A stretch of 64,000 nt of DNA from Pseudofabraea citricarpa (Eukaryota > Ascomycota > Leotiomycetes > Helotiales > Dermateaceae). The position numbers and the translations under genes are program-made. The notes under the pieces are model-generated. The model made no database searches, was not told where the DNA came from, and saw only the letters and a program-made list of their open reading frames with translations. Below are positions 22,695 to 35,661 of this stretch, in pieces (position 1 is the first letter of the stretch; each line of letters begins with the position of its first letter). The stretch covers positions 1,240,001-1,304,000 of the forward strand of contig JAPWGK010000013.1 in assembly GCA_029641185.1 (NCBI GenBank), given 5' to 3'.

Positions 22695-25105
22695 ATCTAT
22701 AAGCGAACTTAGAACCTTCTTATACCTTAATATTATATATAATAGTATAATAATTATTATATATAACTATAATATTATATATATAATTATAATATTATAG
22801 AGATATTATATCAAGTATATATATATATTATATATATAATATTATATATTATCTATTAGTATATATACTACTATATATATATTATTACTTATATTAATAT
22901 TAAAAGATATAAAAGTTATTTATCTTATTATAATACGAATATTATATAATTACTACGAACTCCCTACTAAGTATATTATCCTTATATAACTCTAAATAAA
23001 TATATAATATTATATGATACGATACCTTAATATAAAATAATACCTAGTAAACTATTATATATAATAATATCGTCCTAAAAAAAAATACTACTACTAGCGC
23101 TAAAAAATCCTTTATAATATATTTATAATTATATTATACTTATAATTATACTTATAATTATACTTATAATTATAATTATATATATAAGTTATATAAAAAA
23201 GTCTTAGTTTATATTATTATCTAAGTCCTTATTAAGGTCGATAATAATTCTAGTACTCTTATTCTTTAATATTAATAAGTCCCTTAGTTTAAAATCACAA
23301 ATAAAAAGATCCTTAAAAATATTATATTAATAAAATCTATCAAATTAGCCTAATAAGTAATTCTTATTATATTTATCTAGTTTCTTATTATTAGTCTAAT
23401 TAAGAAGATATATTAATTAATAATAATATATTAGCTAAATATAAGTATCTATTATTTAGGTAAGTTATCTCTAAGATAAAAAAGAAAGTTACTCGTACTT
23501 ATATTATAAAAAATTAATACTTAACTCTAATAAATTCTCGAAATCTATAACTAGATATATAAGAGAAAAGATATTTGCTAACTAATATATCTAAAACTCT
23601 CGATTAAATAATACTTTTAACTTTATAAACGAAAGATATTTTTCTAATATAATATAATCTTCTTATTATTCGATAAAATTATTAATAAAATTGATAGTTT
23701 TAATAATAATTTGTATCCTCTAGTTTTTATAATTATATTTTACTTTCTTCTAAGCTTTATTATATAATTTAAAGGATAAATTTAAATATAAAAATATCTT
23801 TTTAATAAGACTAGCGATTCTTATTTTATCTAGCTTAGTATAAAAATAAACTTTATTTTAAGTCTTTAGTTCTATTATTACCTAGGCCTTCGACTTACTA
23901 AAATAATATAATACTACGGCTCTTAAGATTATCAGTTAACTTATATAATTTACGCGTTTATTATTAAAGCGACTATAATTATACTTAGTAATACGTTTAT
24001 TTTTATTATATTTATATTCTCGATCTTTTATTTATTATTTATACTTTACTAGTAGATATTATTTATTATTATTATTATTATTATTATTTTATTCCCTTAA
24101 GTTTCTTTCTTATATATTCGAATTTTTTACCTCTAGTATATTCGAAGATATTTACTAAGTTAATTATATCTAGAGAGATTTTACTTTTTCCTTTTATTTT
24201 ATAATAATAAACTTCTTAATCTAAGGTTATATATACTTTAGATTTATAGGTTTCTTTTATTTTAATATTATATCCTAGGGATATTATTATTAATATAATT
24301 ATTAGGAATATTATACCTAGGCTATAATATATATACTTTTAATAGTTTCTTATATTTTAGTAGTAATATTTCTTCTAGTATTTTATTATCTTTTATCTCC
24401 TTCTTATTTATTATATCTCTCACCTTATAATTCTTTTTTCCCAAATTACTTATACCTAAAGAATCTATAAATTCCTTTAATAGCTCTTTTACGTATCTTA
24501 TAAGCTATAATTTTAGTAATATCAAATTATTTTTACTTTATAATATTAATATCGATTTCCGCTTTAGCCCTTATAACCTAGGTATAATACTCGTATTACT
24601 AAAAGAGGAAGTAATTATATTAGATATATAAAATCGTATAAAAAGAATAAAATTACTTACTTTTAGTAGTAGCTAAGTATAATAGTCGCTTACTTTAGTT
24701 AGTTAGTATAAGGCTTATATTATTAGGATAATATATAAAATACTTATTAGGTAATAGATAAATAGTTTATATAAATTATATCCTTAATAATAATATATAA
24801 GGTATTATTTATATAACCTAATACTAATATATATCTAAGGATATTATTTTTATAATAATACTTACTTAGGAAAAAACTCGAAAATACTAAAATATATATT
24901 ATAATTACGTATTAACTTAAAGCGAGGCTATTATTATTATATAAGGCCGTATAAGGTCGTATAAGGTTATATAACCTCATTTATCTTAATATAACTTATT
25001 CTCCTCTTTTAATCTCTTTTTATACTTTTATACCTTTATACTTTTATATCCTAATACGTTAATTATTATTATAATCCTTAGATTATTATATACTAGTACT
25101 CTTTA

Positions 25106-25560
25106 GCGCCTAAGGCGTATCCTAAGGATATTATTATTATTAGTAAGAGTATCTACGCTTTTATAATTATATTAGCTAATATATTACTCGCGCGTAAATC
25201 GATCTTATTAATCCTTTTACGCCTAAGGCGTATCCTAGGTATAATATTACTAGGTAAGTTTATTTACGCTCTTATAATTATATTAGCTAATATATTATTA
25301 GCGTAAATCGATTTTATTAATCCTTTTACGCCTAAGATATATCCTAGGTATAATATTACTAGGTAAGTATATTTATACTCTTATAATTATACTAGCTAAT
25401 ATATTACTAGTATAAATTAATCTTATTAATCTTTCTACGCCTAGGTTATATACTAGGGACTTATTTTACGTATATTATTATATATTATCTTATTAACTCT
25501 TTCGTACCTAGGATATATCCTAGTAATATTATTCCTAGTAAATATATCTACGCTTTTATA
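25106..25560. repeat. tandem repeat of about 110 bases
   Basis: Units beginning GCCTAAGGCGTATCCTA recur at about 25108, 25221, 25330 and 25439 (spacings 113, 109, 109), with a fifth, shortened unit near 25506. Each contains CTTATAATTATATTAGCTAA and a following AATCGATYTTATTAAT segment. Confidence 0.8.
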
Positions 25561-26438
25561 TATATACCTTCGTTTAATATTTATCTTTAGATTATAACCC
25601 CTAATACTAGATAATAAGTAGTTAAAAGAAAATAAATATTAGAGATATAACTTCTCGAAAATATTATCGTCTTCTTATAAGATAATACTAATAATAATAA
25701 TAATCTTACTAGACTTATTTCTTATAATACTTATAATAATCTTATTATATTAGCTTAATATCTTAAATTAAAGAACCTAATAATACTTAAGATATAAATA
25801 GATTCCGAAGTATTTATACTAATATATAATAAGTTATACGACACGTATATATATAAATATTATATTACTTAACTAAGATTCTTTAGCCTAAAATTAGCTA
25901 TTATCTAAAAGGCTCTTAAAATAGATAAAATATTCGGTAAAAGTAAGTACTTATAATATAACCCTAATAAGTCGAAATAAAAAAAAGTCGATTATTACGT
26001 ATATTACTTAATATTACTTTAATAAATTAATATATAACGATTAATTAGCGTATTTTAGGAGAAGCGAATATTATTATTAGAAGTAAACGATCGTTTATTT
26101 AACGTTATTACTAGAGAGAATAATAATCGTATTAAGTCTCTTAAAAAAACTACTAAGACTAATAATATTCTTATAACTATTATAATAAATCCTCTAAAAA
26201 AATTATTAGTATTATCTAATAAATCTCTTTAGTAGGTATTAGATAAGCTAAATAAAGCTAATTAAGTAAAAAATTTAGCCTTAAGTTTAATCGGATTAAC
26301 CTTAAGTTTAGTTAGATCGTCCTCGGGTTTATAATACGTTTAAGGTAAAAGCTACTTAGGGTAAATACTAGGAATATTATCCTTAGGATATAATACGTCG
26401 CTCTTAAAAGCGCAAATATCTAGATAAATAATATCTAC

Positions 26439-26725
26439 GAAGCTAGGTTTATTATCTATAAAGCTAAGTTTATTAATAAAACTAACGTTTTTATCTATAA
26501 AACTAGCTTTTTTATTTATAAAGCTAACGTCTTTATTTACGGAGCTAGCTTTATTAACGAAGCTAACGTTTTTATTAATAAAGCTAACCTTATTATTAAT
26601 AAAGTTAACCTTATTATTAATAAAGCTAACTTTTTTATTAATAAAATTAATCTTATTATTAATAAAGCTAACTTTTTTATTAATAAAGCTAGCTTTATTA
26701 ATAAAGCTAGGTTTATTAATAATAC
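26439..26725. repeat. minisatellite of 21-27 base units (AATAAAGCTAACYTT...)
   Basis: About a dozen degenerate copies of AATAAAGCTAACTTTTTTATT. It is open on the plus strand as repeated IKLTLLL-like peptides and on the minus strand as NKVSFI-like peptides, so it could have been a repetitive coding region. Confidence 0.75.
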
Positions 26726-29700
26726 CCTAAAAACAAAAGGTAACTAATAAAAATAATCTTTTATTAAAGAAATAATTAATTAAGAAGTAATCTTTATTCT
26801 TTATTATAATAGAAAAGGCCTAATATAATTAGACGAATAATAGCTAGGAAGATAATATATTTACTAATAATCCTATAATATCACGTACTTTTTTATTATT
26901 AGTATTTATATTTAATCGCTCGCGTAACTTACCTAATAATAATATACTTAGATATCTCTTATCGCGTCTTATAAGTTTATTAAAGTTAATTTTTCTACTT
27001 TTAGTCGAAGATAATAACTTAATTATAAAATAAGATAATATAAAAGTTAAGGTAATAGATAATAATTAATCTTAAGAATATTCTTTTAATAATAATTAAT
27101 ATAATAGCTAAGAATCTTTCGAACGTGATAACCTTATAAACTAAGAGTTATTAAAGGAGGTTAAAGATCTATAAGATCCTTTTAATTTAAATATAATTAT
27201 CGGCTAATATAATATTATTTATATTATCTTATAATATTATATTAAACTATTAAATCTTTATAGACTTTACTACGAACCTTAAATCTCTAATAAGAATAAT
27301 ACTTAAGAGATTTATAATTAAGAGTAATTATAATAAGCTAAGAAGATTAATAATTTAGGTATAAATAATTATATATATAAGTTAAATCTAAATCTTATCT
27401 TAGAGAAAAAATTACTTAAGATATAAAATATTAAGAAGTTACTTAATAATCTAGACTATTAGTTATATAATTATACTAAGATATATCGGGATCTAAGTAT
27501 TTTTAATTTTAATTAACCTTAATTAAAAGGTATATCTTTTACCCTTATATTAACTCTTTTATAAGTTTATAATATATATAAAATACTTAAGATTTATCGC
27601 AAGAAAAATATATATATAGTTATACTAGTAAATAAAACTAGTTTAGGTAAAATTATCTTAATTATATTTATTTATTATTTCGTAAATATATTCTTATTAG
27701 GTATAATATTCCTAGATTATATACTAATTAAATTTAATTATTATTAGAATAATAAGAAGTTATTTAAAGATATAAGATAAAAGAAGATATTTATTATAAT
27801 ATACTTAATAATTATAATAAATAAGCCTAATAATACTTAGACGCTAATCCTAAAGATAATCTAGTTAATATATCTAATTTACTTAACCTATTATTTTATC
27901 TAAGATTCTTCTTATTAGTTATATTACCTAATTATATAAATTAGTAGGCTTATAAGTTTAAGCGACTCTTAATAAAGTTTAAGCCTCTTATATATTATAA
28001 TAATACGCGTAATAATATAAAAACCCTAATATATACTAATAAGTTTAAAAAAATTAAAGGATATTTATATAAAGATTATAAGTTATTTGAAAACAAGAAG
28101 GATAATTCTAAGGCTATTATTATTATATTTATATTAATATTATCTACTTATTATAACCTAGGTATTTTATTTATATAATATAAGAATACCTTAAAATAAA
28201 TAAGCGTTTAATATATAATAAATTATTAGGTTTTTAATATTATTTAGCCCGGGTATATTAATAATAAATTTATATATACGACGTATAATAAGATATAAGT
28301 AATTAAGAACTTCGATACTACTAATAATAAAGCTTATAAATAATTAGGGATCGACTTCTAGATCCTAGTATCTACTTATTTATTATTAAATAAGATTAAG
28401 GATTTTAATAGTTATATAAAAATAATCTTACCTAAAGTTAATATTTAAACTAAAATAAACTTTTATTGATAAGATATTAATAAGAACGTAAACTTATTTA
28501 GATTTCTAGATAATTATCTTATAAGTCGATTACGTCTTATATTATAAGTCGTATATAAATTTATAATAGGTTCTAATTATAATAATAATACTAGTTATTA
28601 TCTTCGTTTTATCTAAAGATATTATATAATATATCGTACTTATTAATTAATAGATTCTTATAATCCAAATATATTAGTTAGGAATAATATTCTTAGAGTT
28701 AATATAAGACGTCTAATATATTATTTTATAACTAAAAAGTTTATAGAATATTAGAATTATAATAAATAATCTTATTATAATTTAACTATTATATTAGAAG
28801 ATAATATTATTATATAAAATAAAAAATATACTTGTAAGCTTATTTTAAATATAATATAAACTAGGTTCGCTTATATAAGTAATAAGCTAATATTAGGATT
28901 TATTACTTACTAGAAAAATTTATTTAACTTATTATACGATATTATTAAGCTTTTATATTATTATATAATAGAAAAAGGCTAAATAACCTTTAATATATTA
29001 TCCTTAGACGACGTATATAAGCTATTATTTATTATTATACGAGGTATATTAAAGCTACGTGTTATTATAAAGATAATCGCTAATTTAGTTATTTTAAACG
29101 ATAGAAAGTTAATTTAATAGATAAGTATTCTAGTTAATTAGATTCTATTACTTATTATATATAAAGTATTAAGAATTCTAGCTAAAGCTTATGTATTAAA
29201 GTTATCTCGTATAAAACGCGAAGAGATTATTTAGAAGTTTAATAATTCTAATAATAATAATCGTTTATTCTTTAGTTTATATTTTATAAGGTTTATTAGA
29301 CTTAACTTATAATTCGCTTATAATTATATTTATTTCTTTAATATACTTCTAAATCGAGGAGCTAAGATATAAGCTAATAATCGATCTTATAAAATTAGCT
29401 AGATAAAGATAATAAAGTTTTTCGAAATATATATTATAAATAAATTCTAGAATTATTAAATCTATAATAATCTCCTTAAGATAATTCCTAGTATATTATT
29501 AGAACTTTCTATAATAATCTTCGAAATAACTAATAAGTTAGCTTATAATAATAATAAGTTAAAACTAGATATCTCTTTATAATATCTTATTAATAGTAAA
29601 CTAGATCCTAGTAATAATAAACGTACTATAAATTAATTACTAGAAAATCGATTAATACCTTAGTAATTTATAGCTATAATTAATAATTTATTATATAATA

Positions 29701-29881
29701 GAAAGTTACTTAGAAAATATATTAAGATCTAGGATAATAATATTTTATAGGAATATAAACTTATTAATAAATTTATTCTTAAAATATTATTTATACGACT
29801 TATATATTAGTTTATATATAATATACCTAATATTTATATCTAAAACGATTACCTCTTTCTATTAAGGTTATCTGTTAATTA

Positions 29882-29972
29882 AGTAAGTTTATATTAAGTA
29901 GGTTTTTATATTAAGTATATTTATATTAAGTAGATTTATATCAAGTAAATTTATATTAAGTAGGTTTATATT
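29882..29972. repeat. 15-17 base minisatellite (AGTARRTTTATATTA)
   Basis: Six tandem copies: one of 17 bases, the others of 15, differing by transitions or a TT insertion. Confidence 0.75.
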
Positions 29973-30103
29973 ATTTAACTTTTAATTAATTTTATTAATT
30001 AATTTCTCTTTTAGAGGTATATTTTAATTTATTATAAAAATATTCTATAATAACTAATAATATAAATAAGATTTTTATACTTCTGTCTTTTATAAGATAT
30101 TAT

Positions 30104-30121
30104 AAAAAAAAAAAAAAAAAA
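30104..30121 (+). repeat. 18-base A tract
   Basis: The longest pure A run noted in the window. It could mark the 3' end of a non-LTR element or be simple slippage; there is no other support. Confidence 0.4.
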
Positions 30122-31289
30122 TCCCTAAAAAGTATTATATACGATACCCCTTATATCCTTAATTATTCTACTAAAAGATATCTCTTATATTCCTAATTAT
30201 TCTATTAAAAGATACCCCTTATATTTATAATTATAGTTTATTAAAAAGCTATAATTTAAACCTAGTTAAATATTTTCCTTAAATTATTATTTATATAAAT
30301 ATCGTTTTATAATTATTTCGTATATAAATTTTTTTTATTAGAATTATACGTCCTTATTACCTTAATACTTTATAAGTAGATAAATCAAATTAATAATTAT
30401 TTAATAAAATTATAGTTATTCTAGAGTATAAGAGTATAACTATATAATAAATATAATAATAATATCTTTTTCTAATTATAATTATACTCGTATAATCGTA
30501 ACCGAATCTTATCTTATAATTATAACCTTTATTTACTATATATTATATTACTATTAATACCCGTTTATAATTATAATATAACGTATAATATTATATTACC
30601 TTCTTAAGTAAAACTAATATAATAATACTAATACTAACTTAGACTCTAGTAATATTCTTATAATAGCTTCTCCTAGGGATAATATCCCTAGGAGTTATTA
30701 TAATAATAATAATACAGATAATAATATACCTATAATACTACTTAATAGTAATAAAAGAAATATTATAGAAGGAGATATAAGTATTAAATAATATAAAATA
30801 AACTCGAACTTAAGCGATATTTTTAATACGATTATATATAATAAAAGCGACTCGGCTTTAGATAACTCGAGTAATAATAATCTAATAGAATTATTATATA
30901 ATAAGATACTTATATAACCTCTAAAAAAGGCAGATATTAATTATATTTTTATTTAAGACGTTATAATTATATTAGATATTATAGAACTAGCCTTATAGTT
31001 TATTTACTTCGTAAACCTTAATAATAATAATAATGGTAATAATAATACTAATAATAATACTAATACTAATAAAACTAAAGATTAAAATAAATATAATATA
31101 TTATAATAGTTATTTTCTCTTTTTTTCTTTTCTTATATATTAGATATTAAGTCGATCTATAATATATTATCCCTAATTTCTTTCTTTTACTTAGCCTTCG
31201 GCTTATAATACGAATATTCCTTTATTTCGTGTAAGGACTATAAACTATTACGTAAGGGTTAAAAAATAATATAAACGATTAAAAATAAA

Positions 31290-31294
<5 letters not shown>

Positions 31295-31363
<69 letters not shown>
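31295..31363 (+). repeat. (TAA)23 microsatellite
   Basis: A perfect run of 23 TAA units, inside a region with other AAT-rich imperfect runs. Confidence 0.95.
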
Positions 31364-31366
<3 letters not shown>

Positions 31367-34300
31367 TAAACTCTTACTAAAGCTAGATATATTAAAACGT
31401 ATAATTCGTATATAATTCCTTATATTATAACTTATACGAAAGCTTATTATAATTAAGGTTAAAAAGTAAGTAACTTTATTATCTAAAGAGAAAATATAAT
31501 AATATATAATTATTTATAAGAGCTAATATTACTAATATAACCTTATAAATCTTATTACTAAGATTATTAATACTCGGGCTCTTATAAATAAGATATACTT
31601 TAATATAATATATTATATTAATTATCCTAAAAAGTTCTATAAATTATATTTATAAGGCTCGTTTATAATAATAATATCTAGCAAATTTATAATTACTATA
31701 GATAATAATATACTTATTCCTAGAGATATTATTCGTTTTTCTTATATTATAGATAATATTATTAGAAGCTATATTATATTTGTTAGATATAACTATTATA
31801 ATAATATAAATATTTAAGGTAAGGTTTTATTAATTTAGTAGCTTATAATCTCTAAAATAAAACTTTAGTATAAAATTAAAGATTTATATACTAGAGATAT
31901 AAAGCTTCTTTTATTAGATAAAATAATTAAAATTATACTAGAGCTAATATAATATATACTTAATATCCGTATAATATAAAAATACTCTAATAACCTAGAT
32001 AATAAAATCGTAGAGATTAAGCTTCCTTTGTATTATATTTGGTAGATAATTAACTATAAGATATAATTAATAAAGCCGATCTAATTTATATATCTAATAT
32101 ATAATAAACTAGAGGTATAATATTATAATCGAGAAACTTTCGAAAAGTTTATTATAAGTAGTTTCTTTTATCGCTTTTTACCTTTAATCTTATTTATTAA
32201 TAACTTTAGTATTTATTAAAATATATATCGTACTCTTAAAAGATTTTATATAATACTAGTAAATTTAAATTATAAAAAGAGAAGAAAACTAACTAATAAA
32301 TTTATATTAATATTAGATCTTTATAATATAAAGCTTTTAGATATTATCTTTAACCTTTAGCTAGGTATAAAATAATTAGCTAAAGAAGTAATTATTAATA
32401 CGTATAAGAAGATATTAGTAATAATATTCTTAATTATTCTTATAAGTAATATATCCTAGGCTACTAATAATATTAACTTTATAAGATATATTATTATTAA
32501 AGGCTATTAAGTATACTTTTACTTATAAAAAGATTATAGGAATATAAATTACGATATTATTAGTAATAATAAATATTATTATAATATTATCTTTAAGCGA
32601 GAATAAGAACTAAAGCTTCTTTTATAATAGAAAGTAAATTACTTTAGGAACCTTAAAATATAATAGAATTTATTAGATATCTTACTTTTAGTATTATATC
32701 TAGATCTAATACTTAGCTAAGGGTATAATATATTATACTTAGAATAATATAATATTAGGAGGATTATCTTTAGATTACTTTTTAATAATATTTTAACGAA
32801 ATTTAACTACTTATAATATATTAAAGTTATATAAATTATTTCTTTCTTATATAATTAGCTAAGAATCTAAAGCCTAATATATTTATTCTTATAGTTATTA
32901 TCTAAGATTAAATAAGTTATTTTACTAATACTTTTAATCCTTTAATATTATAATAAAATTACCTAATATAAGCTAAGTTTCCTTTAAAGTATTAAATATA
33001 TATATAATAGTAAAAACCTACTAGTATATAAATTAATAAAGTTATTTATATATATAGCTAAGTTTATTATATAAACTAATAAGAGGTTAAAAGTTCTTTT
33101 ATCTACTAAGAAGATATATAATATATTATTAAGTTATAGATAAATATATTATATATTAATTAATTATATAAAAAAGAGTTATTAGTAAACTATAATATAA
33201 GATATATAAGATAACTAAGATCCTAGGAATATTTTTCTTAGTATATCTAATATTAAAAAAAAGGAAATTATACTTAGAGATAATAATAAGAGTAATAAAA
33301 GTAATAAAAGTAATAATTTATATAATAATATAAAAAGTAAACCTAGTTTTATTAAAGCTAATACTAGTATATAATAAAGTAATATAAAGAATAATACTAG
33401 AATTATTTATACTAATAAGTATACTAGTATTATAAATATAAATATTAGTAATAATACTTATAAGCTTAAATCTAAGTCTAGATTTAAGCTTAAACCTAAG
33501 TAATATATTTAAATACCTAAGACGAAATAAAATAAATTATATTATCTCTTAAACGCGTATATAAGATTTTACTTAGTAGATAATATTCGAGAATATAAGT
33601 ATATAATAAATTATAATATATTAACTAGAGAGTTAAAGTATAATATATAAAAGGTATAAGTAGATATTATAATATTATTAAACTTAATAGTATATTTATT
33701 TATAAAAGATAATATTATATAATTACTAAGGCTCGAATTTATTAATATATAAGAGATAATATACCTAGACCTTATAAATCCTCTTAGGTTTATATAATAG
33801 TATTATCTTTAGCTAATATATAACTTCGTATTATTAGTTAAATATTATACGAAGAGAGATAATTACTCTAATAATATAAAAGTAATAGAAGATATAAATT
33901 ATACGTTAGTATAAGTTAATATTAAAGGGTTCGATCTTTATAATAACCTTATAAGACTATTATATATTAGTAAGAATATAAAGCTCTTAATACTCGTATA
34001 AGGAAGATTATTATTTAGCTTATTATTTTAATAAATATTTTAAGAAGATAAATATATATATAAGTATACTATTATATATTATCTACTAATAATAGTATAC
34101 TTAGATTATAATATCTATAATATCGTATTATTCTTAAGATATAATAATATTTGATAATATTAATAAGTTATATTTAATACTAAGAATAACTCGAAGAAAT
34201 AAATCTTTAGAGTAAGTAACTATTATCGTATCCTTAGTAATAATAATAATATTTATTAGATCTATTAATTATTTATTATTTTATTCTAGTAATAGTAATA

Positions 34301-35450
34301 TATTATATTTATATTAATATTACTCGAGAATATAAATATAAGGGATTTACTCCTAGGTATAAATATCTTTTAATAAAAGTACGACGCTAATAGTATTCGT
34401 ATATTTAGTATATTAGCTATAAAAGATTAAAAGGATTAATTACTTCGTATATTAGCTAATAAGCTATAAGCCTATAATAATAAGAAGTCTAGGGATAATA
34501 TTTTTTTTATAAAATATAAATAAAAGCTAGAATTTATATAAGTTATTATATTATATTATATATATAATATATATATATATACTAAATAAAACTACTTACC
34601 TAAGATTATATCTTCTTATAAATATAACTTAAAGATATATTAATATATAACTAAACTAGATCTAAATAACTATAAAGTTAATATTAATTATAATATAAGT
34701 TTAGTTTAAATATAATCCGAGTATAACCTAAGTATAACTTAAGTAAAGCTTAAGCCTTAAACTTACCTAAACCTTTAAGCTAAATAAAAGATTATAGATT
34801 ATTTAAAGTAATAATTAAGTTATAACTTAAGCTATAACTTAAATTAGGAGTTAATTTACGATTAAGCTTAGCTTAAGCTAGTTTATAATAATTTAAGCTA
34901 GCTTAAGCTAGTTTAGAAAAACTTAACTCTAAGCTTAACTCGGGTTCGGATTAAGTATTAAGTAAGGTTTAACTTATACTTAAATTATATAATAGAAGTA
35001 ATATTATACTTAGTTTTATAATATCTAGTATCTTCTTAATTTAAATATTTCTAATATATTTTATATTATCTCCGAAAAGTTTAATCTCCTTTTAATAATT
35101 ATAATACTTATAAGCGAACTTAATATAAAAAGAAATACTTTTATAATTATTTTTATAATTCTCCTTAAGAACTAATAAATACTAATTAATAAGCTACTAA
35201 ATCTAATATCTATAATACTTATAAATATTAAAAAAGAGTTTATAATATTCTTTAAAAGTTATATATTAGAATAATTATACTAGGTATAAATATTATTAAG
35301 ATATTAAGTAATATAAAATTAAATAAATATTATTATAAATTATAAGCTTCTCGTATTATATATAATTACTCTTATTTATAAGAATAAAATCTTCTTATAA
35401 AATTTAGTCTAAGCTTTAGAATAATAATTTATTCTTTCTCTTATAAATAT

Positions 35451-35647
35451 TATTATAGAATCTGAGATTAGGTAATTTATTATATAAGGGATTAGAATAA
35501 CTAAGGTAATCTGCTTAATAATAAGTATTAATCTTATATAAATACGCTTTTTATTATAATTTCTCGCTTCTCCTAATAAGATAATATAAATTATACTTTT
35601 TATACTTTCTTAATTACTTAAACTAACTTTACTTTTATTACGTGATA
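35451..35647 (+). repeat. Copia LTR 1 (5' LTR of unit A), 197 bases
   Basis: Begins TATTATAGAATCTGAGATTA and ends ACGTGATA. The TA/TA ends fit TG...CA after RIP. Followed at once by the primer-binding site. Confidence 0.85.
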
Positions 35648-35661
35648 GTTATAAGCCTAGC
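35648..35661 (+). other. Copia primer-binding site (unit A)
   Basis: GTTATAAGCCTAGC directly after the LTR. The copy after 48036 reads GTTATAAGCCCGGC. Changing one TA back to TG gives GTTATGAGCC, complementary to the anticodon arm of eukaryotic initiator tRNA-Met (GGCTCATAAC). Confidence 0.65.

Larger units (their letters stand above)
22695..35445. other. large degenerate stretch, element type not identified
   Basis: About 12.7 kb of RIP-type sequence with several embedded tandem repeats. The plus strand around 27.5-29.9 kb and 30.6-33.6 kb reads in longer stop-poor stretches than elsewhere, suggesting destroyed transposon frames, but no domain could be assigned safely. A second TTAAGCY-rich patch (34.7-34.96 kb) occurs near the right side in CCTAAA-like orientation. 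Confidence 0.45.

Noticed and set aside
25106..26725. CRISPR-like spaced repeats
   Set aside because: The organism is eukaryotic, the repeats are degenerate, and the units are directly tandem without unique spacers.
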